Shown here one piece after another: positions 1 to 6,637 of a DNA stretch of 6,637 nucleotides (positions within the stretch are counted from its first letter, which is position 1; the number at the start of each line of letters is the position of its first letter). The position numbers and the translations under genes were made by a program. The DNA comes from Candidatus Binatia bacterium (GTDB lineage Bacteria > Desulfobacterota_B > Binatia > UBA9968 > JAJDTQ01). Below the pieces are notes generated by a model. It saw only the letters and a list, made by a program, of their open reading frames with translations, was not told the DNA's origin and searched no databases. Location of the stretch: assembly GCA_022827045.1 (NCBI GenBank), contig JAJDTQ010000254.1:1-6637 (forward strand), given 5' to 3'.

Positions 1-1238
<1,238 letters not shown>

Positions 1239-1244
1239 TGCTTC

Positions 1245-1273
1245 AGGATAGCGATTACGGGGGCGGGATGCAA
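1245..1273 (-). promoter_or_regulatory. Candidate secA promoter, possibly leaderless
   Basis: Read on the minus strand, TTGCAT (1268-1273) is followed after exactly 17 bases by TATCCT (1245-1250). These match the sigma-70 consensus at 3 of 6 and 4 of 6 positions. The -10-like hexamer ends 6 bases before the secA ATG, so transcription would begin at or very near the A of the start codon. No convincing Shine-Dalgarno sequence precedes this ATG (only GAAG two bases away), unlike several upstream genes that have GGAGG. Both facts fit a leaderless message, but matches this weak occur by chance, and secA might instead be read through from the gene upstream. Confidence 0.35.
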
Positions 1274-1335
1274 TTTTCGGAAAAGCTGGCCGTCCGTTGC
1301 GCCCGACCTCGTGGCGGCGGTTCCCGCCCCTCGCG

Positions 1336-2439
1336 CTACAGGCGCGGTTCCGCCCCCGCCAGCTCGTCCCCCAACTCCCTGCCGCAGCTCGGGAAATAGC
1401 CGAACACCTGGTCCCAGACCTCGCGGGTTTCCATGCAGAGGTAGATGGGCACCAGCGGGGCGGCCTCGCGGATCCACTGGCGCATCTTGCGGTACATGGC
1501 CACGCGCAGGGGCTGGAAGTAGCGCATCTTGCCGTCGGGGCACGGGACCTGCTCGCCGGAGAGGATCCGGGTGGCGGGGAAGCGCGAGCGCATCACGCGC
1601 TTGAGCGACGGAGTGGTGCGGAGCACGCCCATGCTGGTCCAGGCCATGCGGCGGTGGTCCAGGCGGGTGAAGAGTTGGTGTAGCAGGTCGCGGTAGTCTT
1701 CTTCCCAGCCGGGGTACTCCACCATGGGGTCGAAATGGAAACCGAGCTTGTAGCCGGCCTGTTGGCAGCGCCAGGCGGCGTCAAGGCGCTCTTCCAGCGA
1801 GGCGGTGAGACCCTCGTCGGCGTCGATGACGGCCTGCGGGTTCATGGACCAGGAGACCACGACGCGGTCCTTGGGATCGAGGCCGAGCAGGCCGTCCACG
1901 TGGTCGCTCTTGGTCTTGAGCTCCAGCAACACGTTGGGCTGCTCGGCGAAGAACGGCACCGTGGCTTCGGCGAAGCCGATGAGGGGCTCCAGCGCCAGGC
2001 TGTCGGTGATCTCGCCAGTGCCGATGCGGAAAAAATAGTCCCGGTGCTTCGCCAGCAGATCCCGTGTTTCCGCCAGCAGGTCGTCGACGTTGCTGAACAC
2101 CTTGAGGGCCGGGTTCTCGGCGAGGTAATCCTGCAGGTAGCAGTAGCTGCAGTCCATGGGGCAGTTGCTGGCGAAGTTGATGATGAAGTAGTTGCAGCAG
2201 ACCTGACCGTCGCTGCCGGGGCAGACCTTCAGGAACTTGCCCTTGTGGCGCGTGAGCAGAAGGTCGCGCTTGCCCCGCGAGATGGGGTCGGCGCCGCCGT
2301 CGCGGCCGGCCCAGTAGCCTTGCGGATCCGGAACGGTGACGAAGGACACGTCGGGGAGCGCCCTCCGGAGGTTGTCGAAGATCACCGACCCCTCGGAGCC
2401 GCTCTCCACGATCACCCTTTCAGGCCGATACGCCTGCAC
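1336..2439 (-). CDS. Spore photoproduct lyase-like radical SAM protein
   Basis: This is a 367-residue member of the spore photoproduct lyase (SPL) branch of radical SAM enzymes. True SPL uses a [4Fe-4S] cluster and S-adenosylmethionine to reverse the 5-thyminyl-dihydrothymine lesion in spore DNA. The cluster motif [11 protein letters not shown] gives cysteines 93, 97 and 100, almost the same positions as in Bacillus SPL (91, 95, 98), and the flanking tyrosines (99 and 101) are kept. Further SPL-like blocks are [34 protein letters not shown] and YPGWEEDY. The hydrogen-donor cysteine (C141 in B. subtilis) has no counterpart: the region reads [12 protein letters not shown] and there is no cysteine between C100 and C225. 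I chose the GTG at 2439 (protein [12 protein letters not shown]) because GGAGG lies 9 bases upstream and SPL proteins begin close to this point. An ATG at 2472 would add 11 unusual residues without a better site. The gene overlaps the preceding one by 20 bases, suggesting coupled translation. The substrate is unknown, and DNA repair is only one possibility. Confidence 0.88.
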   Translation of the reverse strand: MQAYRPERVIVESGSEGSVIFDNLRRALPDVSFVTVPDPQGYWAGRDGGADPISRGKRDLLLTRHKGKFLKVCPGSDGQVCCNYFIINFASNCPMDCSYCYLQDYLAENPALKVFSNVDDLLAETRDLLAKHRDYFFRIGTGEITDSLALEPLIGFAEATVPFFAEQPNVLLELKTKSDHVDGLLGLDPKDRVVVSWSMNPQAVIDADEGLTASLEERLDAAWRCQQAGYKLGFHFDPMVEYPGWEEDYRDLLHQLFTRLDHRRMAWTSMGVLRTTPSLKRVMRSRFPATRILSGEQVPCPDGKMRYFQPLRVAMYRKMRQWIREAAPLVPIYLCMETREVWDQVFGYFPSCGRELGDELAGAEPRL

Positions 2440-2980
2440 CCTCTTTCCCCTCCATGAGCGCGAACACTTCACGCGCCGTGTCGTTCTCGGCCAGGGATTC
2501 CACCTCGCGCGCCAGCCGGGCCAGGGCCTCCACCCCGCCGGCCTGCAGTTCCACCTTGAGCCCGCCTTCGAGTCCCGGCGCCACCGTGATGCGGATGCGG
2601 GGATCGAGCTTGAGGCTCCGGAGCCGGCCGCGGACCTCGTCCTCGATCCGGGTCAGGCGGGGATAACGCAGCCGCCGCAGGGCTTCCTTGGCGTGCTTCA
2701 GCTTGTCGTTCCGCCCCATGCGGCTGTCGGACAGGGTCGGCGCCAGCGCCGCTCCGTCAATCACGGACGCGATCGAGCAAGCGTCCCGCAGGGAAATCTC
2801 CACGCACCAGTCCAGGAAGTCGTTGAAATGGTTGCCGCCGAGACGCAAGTTGCGCGCGAGCCCCAGGAGCGCCCGCTGATCCTTCTCGCCGAGCGCCAGC
2901 CAACGCTCCACGGCCTGGGCGTGAATGCCCCGCTCCCGGGCATAGCCGGTGATTTCTTCGTGCAATGCCGTCTCGTTCAC
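2420..2980 (-). CDS. Conserved-looking protein of unknown function upstream of the SPL-like gene
   Basis: This encodes a 186-residue soluble protein that I do not assign to a named family. It has no signal peptide or membrane segment. Residues 1-120 look mainly alpha-helical, with recognisable stretches ARERGIHAQAVERWLALG (14-31), LGGNHFNDFLDWCVEISLRD (47-66, the most distinctive segment) and LRYPRLTRIEDEVRGRL (104-120). A probable beta pair follows (IRITVAPGLEGGLKVELQ, 129-146), then a final helix. The order helix, two strands, helix at the C-terminus loosely recalls ParB-type dimerisation domains; that is weak inference. The GTG at 2980 overlaps the TGA of the glycosyltransferase (GTGA) and has a GGGGTG site 7 bases upstream. 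The 3' end overlaps the SPL-like gene by 20 bases. Double coupling suggests that the three products are made together and act in one process. The coding character is supported by the gene overlaps and by a plausible soluble amino acid composition; longer in-frame extension upstream would run through a repeat and is rejected. Confidence 0.82.
   Translation of the reverse strand: MNETALHEEITGYARERGIHAQAVERWLALGEKDQRALLGLARNLRLGGNHFNDFLDWCVEISLRDACSIASVIDGAALAPTLSDSRMGRNDKLKHAKEALRRLRYPRLTRIEDEVRGRLRSLKLDPRIRITVAPGLEGGLKVELQAGGVEALARLAREVESLAENDTAREVFALMEGKEGAGVSA
2449..2453 (-). promoter_or_regulatory. Ribosome binding site deciding the SPL-like start
   Basis: GGAGG on the minus strand lies 9 bases before the GTG at 2437-2439, inside the last codons of the preceding gene. 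It favours this GTG over the in-frame ATG at 2472. Confidence 0.65.
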
Positions 2981-3921
2981 CCTCCCCCACCCCTGGATTC
3001 CCGCGTTCGCGGGAATGACGATTTGGAGGGCGGTGTCTTTTCGTGCCCCGGCGGAACCTGATGGAGCCCCGCGTCCGGGCTTCCAAAGCAGGCAGCCCGG
3101 CGCAGCCGCTCCTCGTACTCCCGTGCCATGGCCTCGTTGCCGCGCTTGCGGAACCCTTGCGCCAAAATCGTAACCTTTTTCGCCATGGCCTCCAAGGCCC
3201 ATCCGGCCTTCTCCGGGTCCAGACCCGCCTCCATGAGGTTGGCGATGGAGGTGACGCGGAAGCGGTCGAAGCCCCAGGTGGAGCGGGAAAGCTGGTCCGC
3301 GTGGCCGCCGCGCCTGGTCACCAGCGCCTCGGGGATCAACGGGACCTCGATATCCTTGGAGATCCGCAGCCACAGGTCGTAGTCCTCGCACACCGGAAGG
3401 GACTCGTCGAACCCCCCGACACGTTCGAACAGCTCCCGCCGCATCATCACCGCCGAGGGGCTGACCAGACAGAGCTCGAGGCTGGCGCGGAAGATGTCGC
3501 CCGAGGGCTTGCGGTGCTTGTTCCTCGGGTTCACGCGCACGCCGTTACGGAGCCAGATCTCGTCGGTCTGACAGATCTGCACGTCAGGGTTTCTTTCCAT
3601 GAAAGCGAGCTGCCGCTGGAGCTTCCGCGGATGCCAGAGGTCGTCGGAGTCCAGGAAGGCCAGGTATTTTCCCGCGGCCCGGCTCGCCCCCAGGTTCCGC
3701 GCGGCCGCCACGCCGCGGCGGCCCTGGGACAGCACCGTGAGCCGGGCGCCGTAGTCCCGCAAGCGGCGCGGGGTCTCGTCGGTGGAGCCGTCGTCGACCA
3801 CGATCAGCTCGTAGTCGCACTCCGTCTGCGCCAGGACCGAGTCCACGGCCTCTCCGACCATGGGCCAACGGTTGTACACGGGTATGACAACGCTGACGGG
3901 CGCTAGCGGATCCTTCGCCAT
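2977..3921 (-). CDS. Family 2 (GT-A fold) glycosyltransferase
   Basis: This 314-residue protein transfers a sugar from a nucleotide-sugar donor to an acceptor, probably in polysaccharide or glycan synthesis on the cytoplasmic side of the membrane. No membrane segments are seen. The amino terminus has the GT2 nucleotide-binding fold: SVVIPVYNR (10-18), VVDDGSTDET (41-50), GVAAARNLG (70-78) and the metal-binding DSDD (91-94). ED at 179-180 in CEDYDLWLRIS fits the catalytic base motif. QTDEIWLRNGVRVNP (118-132) and RRGGHADQLS (203-212) suggest a specific subfamily, which I recall, without certainty, from deltaproteobacterial genomes. The ATG at 3921 lies 15 bases after the dctM stop and has no visible Shine-Dalgarno sequence, so translation may depend on coupling to dctM. 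The last 35 or so residues look unlike the family: the segment SSFPRTRESRG is encoded by a palindromic repeat, probably replacing an original end near residue 280. The stop overlaps the next start as GTGA. Donor and acceptor cannot be told from the sequence. Confidence 0.92.
   Translation of the reverse strand: MAKDPLAPVSVVIPVYNRWPMVGEAVDSVLAQTECDYELIVVDDGSTDETPRRLRDYGARLTVLSQGRRGVAAARNLGASRAAGKYLAFLDSDDLWHPRKLQRQLAFMERNPDVQICQTDEIWLRNGVRVNPRNKHRKPSGDIFRASLELCLVSPSAVMMRRELFERVGGFDESLPVCEDYDLWLRISKDIEVPLIPEALVTRRGGHADQLSRSTWGFDRFRVTSIANLMEAGLDPEKAGWALEAMAKKVTILAQGFRKRGNEAMAREYEERLRRAACFGSPDAGLHQVPPGHEKTPPSKSSFPRTRESRGGGG
2988..2993 (-). promoter_or_regulatory. Ribosome binding site of the unknown-function gene
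   Basis: GGGGTG on the minus strand can pair with the 16S rRNA 3' end (one G-U wobble against GAGGTG) and lies 7 bases before the GTG start at 2978-2980. It directly adjoins the palindromic repeat, so a hairpin formed by the repeat in mRNA would stand at the ribosome's landing site. Confidence 0.45.
2993..3019 (-). repeat. dRS3-type dispersed palindromic repeat (ATTCCC-N8-GGGAAT)
   Basis: The core at 2997-3016 is a perfect inverted repeat: ATTCCCGCG and CGCGGGAAT, separated by two bases. The flanks GTC and CCAG give the common unit GTC-palindrome-CCAG. It satisfies the dRS3 consensus ATTCCC-N8-GGGAAT described in Neisseria, and very similar units are scattered through many proteobacterial and other genomes, usually between genes. 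Here it is the only copy in the window. It lies in frame inside the end of the glycosyltransferase gene (translated as SSFPRTRESRG) and ends 12 bases before the next start codon. No transposase is nearby, and mobility is inferred only from its dispersed nature elsewhere. Confidence 0.85.
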
Positions 3922-3936
3922 GGGGAATGAGACGGT

Positions 3937-5211
3937 TCAGCCGAGATGGCGGGTCAGGAACAGCGACAACTCCGGGACGTAGGTGACGATCAGGAGCGCC
4001 ACGATGTTGATGACGATGAACGGCGCCAGCCCGGGGTAGATGCTCGCCAGCGGGGCCTTGAACAGCGCCTGGGTGACGAAGATGTTCAGTCCAAAGGGCG
4101 GCGTGAACATGCCGACGGCGAGGTTCACGGTCATGATGATGCCGAAGTGGACCAGGTCCACGCCGATGGCGACGGCGATGGGCGCCAGCAGCGGCGTGAG
4201 CACCAGGATCGCGGAGGCGGGATCGAGCAGGCAGCCCACGAACAGCAGGAAGATGTTGATGGCCAGCAACAACATCCACGGCGGGAGGTCCATGTCCCGG
4301 ATCGTCCCGACCATGCTTTGCGGCGCCCCGCTGATGGTCAGGAGCTGCGAGAAGACTCCGGCCGCGGCCACGATGATCAGCACCTGGGCCGTCAGGTACA
4401 TGGAGTTGACGGACACCTCCCAGATCCCCTTCCAGCCGATGTCGCCGTAGATGAAACGCGTCACCACGATGGCGTAGACGCAGGCGATGCCGGCCGCTTC
4501 CGTGGGCGAGAAGACGCCGGCGTAGATGCCGCCGAGGATGATGACGGGCATGCCCAGGGCCCACACGCCCTCCTTGCTGGCCGCCAGGAACTCCCGGGAC
4601 GAGAACCCGGAAGCTTCGCGGATGCCGTGCCTGATGGCGAACGCGTAGATGTAGCCGGCCATCAGCAGCGCCATGATCAAGCCGGGGACGATGCCGGCCA
4701 CGAACAGCAGCACCACCGACTCCTGCGCCGACACGCCGTAGAGGATCATGCCGATGGACGGCGGTATCACGATGGCGATGGAGCCCGACGACGTCAGCAG
4801 GCCGGTGGAGAACTTCTCGTCGTAGCCGGCGTCCCGGAGCGGCCGGTAGAGCAGCCGTCCGACCGCGGCCACCGTGGCGGGGCTGGAACCGGAAATGGCG
4901 CCGAAGACGGTGCAGGTCCCCACCGCGGTCAGCGCCAGGCTGCCGCGGACGCCGCCGATGACGGCGAGGACCCAGGCGACGATGCGCCTGGAGATGCCGC
5001 CCCGCCCCATGAGGTCGCCGGCGAAGATGAAGAACGGCACCGCCATGAGGGCGAACTTGTCCACGCTGTCGAACATCTTGATGTGCACAGCCGTGGGCGG
5101 GACCGGGGCGAACAGCAGCAGCACGATGGCGGAGGTGGCCAGCAGGATGACGAAGATCGGGAATCCCAGCAGCAGCAGGATCACCGGCACGACGGCCATC
5201 ATCCATTCCAC
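3937..5211 (-). CDS. dctM: TRAP transporter large permease subunit (DctM family)
   Basis: This is the 424-residue integral membrane subunit of a tripartite ATP-independent periplasmic transporter. It moves the solute delivered by the binding protein across the inner membrane, driven by an ion gradient. The length is usual for the family, and the chain is strongly hydrophobic throughout with about a dozen membrane segments. Family blocks are PFFIFAGDLM (59-68), FGAISGSSPATVAAVG (103-118), SSGSIAIVIPPSIGMILYG (141-159), GGIYAGVFSPTEAAG (227-241), DPASAILVLTPLLAPIA (330-346) and NLAVGMFTPPFGLNIFV (363-379). The start is a GTG at 5211 with GGAGG 10 bases upstream (5222-5226). The in-frame ATG four codons on is possible but further from the site. 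The gene starts 27 bases after the dctQ stop and ends 15 bases before the glycosyltransferase, indicating co-transcription with both. The gene symbol names the family; the substrate need not be a C4-dicarboxylate. Confidence 0.97.
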   Translation of the reverse strand: MEWMMAVVPVILLLLGFPIFVILLATSAIVLLLFAPVPPTAVHIKMFDSVDKFALMAVPFFIFAGDLMGRGGISRRIVAWVLAVIGGVRGSLALTAVGTCTVFGAISGSSPATVAAVGRLLYRPLRDAGYDEKFSTGLLTSSGSIAIVIPPSIGMILYGVSAQESVVLLFVAGIVPGLIMALLMAGYIYAFAIRHGIREASGFSSREFLAASKEGVWALGMPVIILGGIYAGVFSPTEAAGIACVYAIVVTRFIYGDIGWKGIWEVSVNSMYLTAQVLIIVAAAGVFSQLLTISGAPQSMVGTIRDMDLPPWMLLLAINIFLLFVGCLLDPASAILVLTPLLAPIAVAIGVDLVHFGIIMTVNLAVGMFTPPFGLNIFVTQALFKAPLASIYPGLAPFIVINIVALLIVTYVPELSLFLTRHLG

Positions 5212-5238
5212 GAGACCATCCCCTCCGGCCGCCCCGGT

Positions 5239-5763
5239 TCAGCCATCCTGGTCGCCGCTGCCGTATTGCTGCACGAACTCTCCCTTCACATATGAGCGGA
5301 AGCGCAGGACCACGGCCAGGAACATGAGCACGAAGCCCAGCAGCAGCGCGAAGTGCGGTATCACCATGGGGATCTCGGCGACGACGCTTAGCTGTCCGAA
5401 GTTCCACACGAGCTTCACCACGGTCCAGGTCTGGGGGACCACGAAGACGCAGACGGCGAGGAACGAGACCGTGGCGATGCCGTTGATGATCTCCCTCCAG
5501 GGAGAGGGCAGCAGGATCGAGAAGAAGTCCATCTTGAGGTGCTGCCCCTCGAAGGAAACCAGGACCGCCCCCATGAAGACGGTCCAGACCATGATGTAGA
5601 CCATGGTCTCGTCGGCCCAGATGAGGGGCTGAAGAAAGACGTAGCGCCCGATGACGTTGGCGAAGTTGACGGCGATGCCGGCGAGGATCAGCACGCCGAC
5701 GATCGCCCTCGGCACTGTCACGATGACGAAACGGAGAGGCCCGGGGACTTCATTCCTGGACAT
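5239..5763 (-). CDS. dctQ: TRAP transporter small permease subunit (DctQ family)
   Basis: This is the 174-residue small membrane subunit that partners DctM in the inner membrane. Four hydrophobic segments are visible, at about residues 12-34, 50-71, 92-115 and 134-154. Family landmarks are NVIGRYVF (36-43), the PLIWADE segment (46-52) and the basic, polar link FEGQHLKMDFF (71-81) between the second and third segments. The hydrophilic tail (KGEFVQQYGSGDQDG) is probably cytoplasmic. The ATG at 5763 has GGAGG at 5768-5772, only 4 bases away, which is short but adequate since the G-rich run continues. Its place between the binding protein and DctM is the standard TRAP order. Sequence of this subunit is poorly conserved generally, so the assignment rests on topology, the ADE motif and context together. 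The transported substrate is unknown. Confidence 0.94.
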   Translation of the reverse strand: MSRNEVPGPLRFVIVTVPRAIVGVLILAGIAVNFANVIGRYVFLQPLIWADETMVYIMVWTVFMGAVLVSFEGQHLKMDFFSILLPSPWREIINGIATVSFLAVCVFVVPQTWTVVKLVWNFGQLSVVAEIPMVIPHFALLLGFVLMFLAVVLRFRSYVKGEFVQQYGSGDQDG

Positions 5764-5792
5764 GGCCCCTCCGCGCGCAAAATCGGCGGCGC

Positions 5793-5814
5793 CGCGCTTC
5801 GTCAGGAAGGCGCG
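5793..5814 (-). promoter_or_regulatory. Intercistronic mRNA hairpin between dctP and dctQ
   Basis: On the minus strand, CGCG, one bulged C, CTTC, a 5-base loop, then GAAG and CGCG form an 8-bp stem. It lies in the 84-bp gap, the widest within the TRAP operon. There is no T-run directly after it (only TTTT about 9 bases on), so it is not a typical intrinsic terminator. A structure at this place often protects or favours the binding-protein part of the message over the permease part; this is inference here. Confidence 0.45.
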
Positions 5815-5847
5815 GTGGTCGGGAGAAGTTCACTACCTGAGGATGCC

Positions 5848-6637
5848 TCAGCCGCCGCGGGTCCGCTTGGCCGCCTCCTTCATGACCCGGTACGTCTCGA
5901 GCACTGCCGGGCGGTCCTTCAACACGTCGTCGCCCACGGTGGAAAGACGCTTCCGCAGTTCCGCCTGGTCCTCGGGCGACAGCTCCGCCAACTCGCCGCC
6001 GTTCTTGACCCAGATGTTGTACATGCGGTCGACGAACTTGAGGGTCCACGCCTGGTTGAGCGGATCGGTGGCCAGCGCCTGGTCCAGGATCGCCTTCTGG
6101 AGGTCGGCGGCCAGCTTGTCGAACCACACCTTGCTCACGAAGCGGCCGCTGCAGATCAGCCCCTCCCCGGGCTTCAGCACGTACTTGGCGATGCGCTGGT
6201 ACTTGAACGGCACGAAGATTGTGATGCCCGCCTTGTTGCCGTCGATGGTCTTCTGCTGGATCGCCGGCACCACCTCGGATAGCGGCATGGGCACGCCCGC
6301 GCCGCCGAGCCGGCGCAGGGTTTCGATCTCCAGCTTGCTGCCGAAGACCCGGAGCTTGCGGCCCTTGAAATCCGACAGCTTGCGGATCGGCGTCGAGGTG
6401 GCGTAGTCCGTGGGCGCGTCACAAGTCATGCTGACGAGCTTGAGGCCCTTGGCGTCGCCGATGGACCAGTAAGCCTTCTTGAACGCGGGATCGTGCACGG
6501 TGCGGAAACCGTGCATGAGATCCTCGAAGATGCCGGGAGCCGACAGCACCCCGAAGCGCGGATCCACGCCGGACAGGAAAGCCGGCGGCGTCATCACCAT
6601 CTCGATGGTGCCGAGCTGGACGCCCTGCACCATGGCT
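5848..6637 (-). CDS. dctP: TRAP transporter substrate-binding protein (DctP family), C-terminal 263 codons
   Basis: This is the periplasmic receptor that captures the solute and hands it to the DctQM membrane complex. The frame is open to the window edge, so the signal peptide and about the first quarter of the protein lie outside; the ATG at 6633 is an internal methionine. The visible part shows the family's core: LSDFKGRKLRVFGS (about residues 86-99 counted from that methionine) containing the Arg, here R95, which in characterised members contacts the substrate carboxylate. It is followed by GVPMPLSEVVPAIQQKTIDG (113-132), the common E-V-x-x-A-x-Q-x-x-x-I-D-G signature. A helical C-terminal part follows (FDKLAADLQKAILDQA, then LSPEDQAELRKRL), ending KEAAKRTRGG. 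Conservation of the arginine suggests a carboxylate-bearing ligand, but the family is broad and nothing here names it. It heads the visible operon, 84 bases before dctQ. Confidence 0.95.
   Translation of the reverse strand, partial: AMVQGVQLGTIEMVMTPPAFLSGVDPRFGVLSAPGIFEDLMHGFRTVHDPAFKKAYWSIGDAKGLKLVSMTCDAPTDYATSTPIRKLSDFKGRKLRVFGSKLEIETLRRLGGAGVPMPLSEVVPAIQQKTIDGNKAGITIFVPFKYQRIAKYVLKPGEGLICSGRFVSKVWFDKLAADLQKAILDQALATDPLNQAWTLKFVDRMYNIWVKNGGELAELSPEDQAELRKRLSTVGDDVLKDRPAVLETYRVMKEAAKRTRGG

Noticed and set aside
1316..1328. Small inverted repeat (GGCGG, 3-base loop, CCGCC) after the SPL-like gene, considered as a terminator
   Set aside because: The stem is only 5 bp and no T-run follows it on the minus strand.
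2993..3019. CRISPR repeat or phage attachment site for the palindrome
   Set aside because: There is a single copy with no spacers and no cas genes. Although dRS3 serves as a phage integration target in Neisseria, no integrase or prophage gene is present here.
2981..3391. Upstream extension of the unknown-function gene in frame towards 3391
   Set aside because: It would pass through the palindromic repeat (VIPANAGIQ-type translation) and the glycosyltransferase gene in another frame. The GTG at 2980 with a site 7 bases upstream is the better start.
3946..5295. Long plus-strand open frame (449 codons) rich in His, Asp, Gln and Glu
   Set aside because: It lies opposite dctM. The odd composition is what codons for hydrophobic membrane residues give when read from the other strand.
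3584..5407. 607-codon minus-strand frame overlapping dctQ, dctM and the glycosyltransferase
   Set aside because: Arg/His/Gly-rich translation with no family signature, in the wrong frame to three genes with clear motifs.
3937..6637. Assigning the TRAP system to C4-dicarboxylate or sialic acid uptake
   Set aside because: The family signatures and the conserved arginine do not fix the ligand, and no catabolic genes are nearby to guide it.

Overview
The window is GC-rich bacterial DNA (roughly two thirds G+C by eye). All seven supported genes lie on the minus strand, so transcription runs from position 6637 towards position 1. The content suggests a Gram-negative, non-enteric environmental bacterium: a TRAP transporter, a SecA with an extra loop like those I remember from deep-branching phyla, and a dispersed ATTCCC-N8-GGGAAT palindrome. 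The neighbourhood of glycosyltransferase, small helical protein and SPL-like radical SAM enzyme resembles, from memory, deltaproteobacterial genomes. Tectomicrobia, Methylomirabilota/NC10 or Desulfobacterota-like lineages are possible; the exact taxon cannot be settled by eye.

In transcription order the right half holds a TRAP transporter of unknown substrate: the substrate-binding protein DctP (5' end outside the window), the small membrane subunit DctQ, and the large permease DctM. A GC-rich hairpin sits in the 84-bp gap between dctP and dctQ. Fifteen bases after dctM comes a family 2 glycosyltransferase. It shares a 4-base GTGA stop/start overlap with a 186-residue protein of unknown function. 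That gene in turn overlaps by 20 bases a spore-photoproduct-lyase-like radical SAM protein. A dRS3-type palindromic repeat lies inside the last codons of the glycosyltransferase gene and next to the ribosome binding site of the following gene.

After a 97-bp gap, the left end holds the first 412 codons of secA, the ATPase motor of the general secretion pathway. Its start lacks a good Shine-Dalgarno sequence, but a -10-like hexamer lies 6 bases upstream of the ATG, which would fit a leaderless transcript.

The TRAP genes work together in solute uptake. The next three genes look like a separate, tightly coupled functional unit that is either read through from the TRAP operon or has an internal promoter not visible here. 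The less ordinary parts are this trio, the SPL-like enzyme without the family's catalytic cysteine, and the repeat captured at a coupled gene junction. No RNA genes, CRISPR arrays, transposases or insertion sequences were seen, and no stretch over 300 bases lacks a gene.
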